DNA of 64,000 bases from Rubellimicrobium rubrum (lineage in GTDB: Bacteria; Pseudomonadota; Alphaproteobacteria; Rhodobacterales; Rhodobacteraceae). The stretch is from the NCBI RefSeq assembly GCF_006152115.1, contig NZ_VDFU01000009.1:62001-126000 (forward strand), in the 5' to 3' direction. The translations under genes and the position numbers were made by a program. Positions 62,194 through 64,000 of the stretch are shown here, in pieces; position 1 is the stretch's first letter, and every line of letters starts with the position of its first letter. Under the pieces are notes generated by a model. It was not told where the DNA came from, ran no database searches, and was given only the letters and a program-made list of their open reading frames with translations.

Positions 62194-62550
62194 CTACTCG
62201 GCGGCAACAGCCCGGTAGGTTGCTGCGTTCGCACAGAAGTCCGCGCTGCCCGTGGGGTCGTTGCTGTCGACGGCGATGCGGCAATAGCCCTCGGCGGCGC
62301 AATCCGCGCAGCACATGGCCGTGGCTATGTCGAGCGCGGGGTCCGTCTCGAGGCGCGCGGGCTCGAGACCGTTCAATTGGGCCATCCTGTTTCTCCTTTG
62401 GATCTGTTCGCACGACAGGGAGACGAGCCGCCGGATCTCGGCAGGGCTCAAGCCGTGATCCATCGCCTCCCGCACTAGCACGGCAGACGGGAAGCTCGGG
62501 GTCACGATGCGTCGCGTAGTCCAGTCCAGGCTGTTGGACCTCGGGCGCAT
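62194..62550 (-). CDS. DUF6455-type small cysteine-rich protein
   Basis: A 118-residue protein with a C-terminal Cys-rich segment MCCADCAAEGYCRIAV then FCANAATYR, the pattern of DUF6455 proteins (CxxC...C...FCxNA). The N-terminal 60 residues carry a segment similar to a DUF1127-like or short helical domain (GLSPAEIRRLVSLSCEQIQRRNRM). AGGGAGG precedes the ATG. No signal peptide, so cytoplasmic; four to five Cys suggest metal or cluster binding. It is convergent with sdhB. Confidence 0.7.
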   Translation of the reverse strand: MRPRSNSLDWTTRRIVTPSFPSAVLVREAMDHGLSPAEIRRLVSLSCEQIQRRNRMAQLNGLEPARLETDPALDIATAMCCADCAAEGYCRIAVDSNDPTGSADFCANAATYRAVAAE

Positions 62551-62640
62551 GGCAGACCTCCCTCTGGCGCGTTCAACAAAGGCTAGCGGGGGTTCGTGCC
62601 CTCCGACATGATCCAGATCAAAACGAACTGATCGTGGGTA

Positions 62641-63345
62641 TCAGGCAAAGGCGGCCTCAAGGGCGATCTCGATCATCTCGCCAAAACTCCGCTCGCGCTG
62701 ATCGGCGGAAAGCTCTTCCCCCGTGACGATGTGGTCGCTGACGGTCAGGATGGCGAGGGCCCGGACTCCGTATCGAGCCGCGAGAATGTAAAGTTCGGCC
62801 GCTTCCATCTCTACGGCCAGGACGCCATGACGGGTCAACTGCTCGGTATGATCCGCCCGCTCCGTGTAGAAGGTGTCCGAGGAGAAGATGTTGCCGACAT
62901 GAAGCCGTGTCCCCCGCGCCTGGCCTGCGCGATACGCCGCGGACAGCAATCCCCAGTCGGCGATCGGTGCGTAGTTCACCTCCCGCAGAATGGTCGAGGA
63001 TGGAGTGGAGACCGAGCAGGCCGCCTGCGCCAGGATGACATCGCGAACGAGCGTGTGCGGCTGATAGCCTCCAGCCGAGCCCACCCGGATCAACGTCCTG
63101 GCCCCATAATCCCGGATGAGTTCGTTGGCATAGATGGACAGCGACGGCATGCCCATTCCAGATCCATGGATCGTGACGCGCTGTCCCCGCCAGATGCCGG
63201 TAAAGCCCAGCATTCCCCGGACCCGGTTTACGCAAACCGCATCGGTCAGGAATGTCTTGGCCGCCCATTCCGCGCGTAAGGGATCGCCGGGCATCAGCAC
63301 CGTCTCGGCGATTTCGTCGGGCTTCGCTCCGATATGGATTGTCAT
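62641..63345 (-). CDS. deoD: purine-nucleoside phosphorylase (DeoD type)
   Basis: A 234-residue phosphorylase of the hexameric DeoD group: [53 protein letters not shown] and [17 protein letters not shown] with the catalytic Asp in VSDHIVTGE. It splits purine (deoxy)nucleosides with phosphate to base and ribose-1-phosphate. The ATG at 63345 is the family start. Functionally it can supply purines to the urate pathway at 9-13 kb, though the loci are far apart. Confidence 0.95.
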   Translation of the reverse strand: MTIHIGAKPDEIAETVLMPGDPLRAEWAAKTFLTDAVCVNRVRGMLGFTGIWRGQRVTIHGSGMGMPSLSIYANELIRDYGARTLIRVGSAGGYQPHTLVRDVILAQAACSVSTPSSTILREVNYAPIADWGLLSAAYRAGQARGTRLHVGNIFSSDTFYTERADHTEQLTRHGVLAVEMEAAELYILAARYGVRALAILTVSDHIVTGEELSADQRERSFGEMIEIALEAAFA

Positions 63346-63499
63346 GCCGTTCCGCTCACATTGCTTGGATCCTTGTGGCGCGTCCATGCAGCGGCGTCAA
63401 ACCTGAGCGGACGGGCCGGACGCGACATGGCACGCCGTCTGGGCCCTGCATTCCGGACATGGTCTTCCCGTGCTATGCCAGCGGCAAAGGAGATCTCGA

Positions 63500-64000
63500 A
63501 TGCGCCCATGCGTCGCTCTGACCCTTCTGGTCTTTTCGCTTCCGGAGTCGGGCCATGCGCAATCGCGTCCGGACGTCGACTTCATGATGGACCTATTCAC
63601 GGATCTTCAGTCATTGTCCTTCGACAAGCATCGTGAATACTGTGGCTTCGTGGGCTATGACACAAACGGCCGATTTGTGGCCACGGAACCGAGGCCAGGA
63701 ACCGAGGCTTCATGCCCACTCGATTGGCCGAGCGACATGGAAGTGGTTGCCACGTACCACACGCATGGCGCTTTCGATTTCACCTATTACAATGAATTGC
63801 CGTCGGACACCGACATGCTCAGCGACCAGAGCCTGGGTGTGAACGGCTGGATCGCCACCCCAGGGGGGCGCCTTTGGTTCACCGACTCAGAACGGATGGT
63901 CGCCAAGCAGGTCTGTGGGGTGGGATGCCTTCCAATCGCGCCCAACTTCTACAAAAGCCAAGCGGGCGAGATTGCGAAACGCTACAGCTATGACGAACTG
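63500..64000 (+). CDS. exported DUF4329 (JAB-like) protein, C-terminus beyond the window
   Basis: At least 167 residues, open to the window end. A signal peptide spans about 1-20 (ends GHA-Q). The core YCGFVGYDTNGRFVATEP, ATYHTHGAFDFTYYNELPSDTDM and GVNGWIATPGGRLWF matches DUF4329. His87, His89, Ser102 and Asp105 resemble the HxH...SxxD metal site of JAMM/JAB proteases, with 12 residues between the second His and the Ser where classic JAMM has about 7. AAAGGAGA precedes the ATG. Base composition is less GC-rich than the neighbours. Confidence 0.75.
   Translation, partial: MRPCVALTLLVFSLPESGHAQSRPDVDFMMDLFTDLQSLSFDKHREYCGFVGYDTNGRFVATEPRPGTEASCPLDWPSDMEVVATYHTHGAFDFTYYNELPSDTDMLSDQSLGVNGWIATPGGRLWFTDSERMVAKQVCGVGCLPIAPNFYKSQAGEIAKRYSYDEL

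Noticed and set aside
1-64000. Mobile elements, tRNA genes, CRISPR arrays, defence systems
   Set aside because: No transposase, integrase, Cas, restriction or toxin-antitoxin signature, no tandem repeat array and no tRNA cloverleaf was recognised on either strand.

Overview
The window is GC-rich, densely coded DNA from an alphaproteobacterium. Gene content points to the Rhodobacterales (Roseobacter-type marine or soil heterotrophs). The pointers are the sdhCDAB block with two small exported proteins inserted, glnK-amtB, the Tpa/Xsc taurine pathway with TauABC, a GbpR-ChvE-GguABC sugar locus and a membrane urate oxidase with a C-terminal cytochrome c. This assignment is inference from gene content; no rRNA is present. 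I saw no tRNA, insertion sequence, phage, CRISPR array or replication origin. No stretch longer than about 300 bases lacks a gene; the longest gap, at 2934-3196, is the glnK control region.

Layout. 1-7.9 kb is housekeeping: an MlaC fragment, a class A penicillin-binding protein, glnK-amtB under a probable NtrC/sigma-54 region, an aromatic aminotransferase with a mercaptopyruvate sulfurtransferase, and smpB. 7.9-13.4 kb carries a YcaQ-type glycosylase and a purine ureide pathway: PuuD and hydroxyisourate hydrolase on the minus strand, and a PuuE-UraD fusion, ureidoglycine aminohydrolase and ureidoglycolate lyase on the plus strand. 13.4-27.2 kb is mixed: map, a CinA-like protein, an OmpA-like protein, a diguanylate cyclase, a LysR regulator, fadH, ilvD, accD-folC, gabT and zapE.

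27.3-36.7 kb is a taurine catabolic island. TauABC imports taurine, Tpa makes sulfoacetaldehyde, Xsc releases sulfite and acetyl phosphate, a TauE/SafE-type protein can export sulfite, and Pta and AckA handle acetyl phosphate. 36.7-45.4 kb is a sugar locus with a GbpR-like regulator, a ChvE-GguAB transporter, a GguC/AraD1 protein, a probable L-arabinonate dehydratase and a sugar 1-dehydrogenase. This fits non-phosphorylative oxidation of L-arabinose or D-galactose, with the lactonase and last steps missing from the window.

46.4-58.0 kb is an alpha-galactoside locus: an AraC-type regulator, a five-component oligosaccharide/peptide-class ABC importer, a MelA-type GH4 alpha-galactosidase, a flavin-dependent tryptophan-halogenase-family protein, and a second GH4 enzyme. 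The last three genes overlap start to stop. A halogenase-fold flavoprotein inside a sugar catabolic operon, with its catalytic Lys and Glu retained, is the most unusual item here. 58.1-62.2 kb is the succinate dehydrogenase operon. The window ends with a DUF6455 protein, deoD and the start of an exported DUF4329 (JAB-like) protein.

The theme is scavenging of organic nitrogen, sulfur and carbon: ammonium sensing, urate/ureide breakdown, taurine, GABA, pentose/hexose oxidation and alpha-galactosides, all feeding glyoxylate, acetyl-CoA or the TCA cycle.
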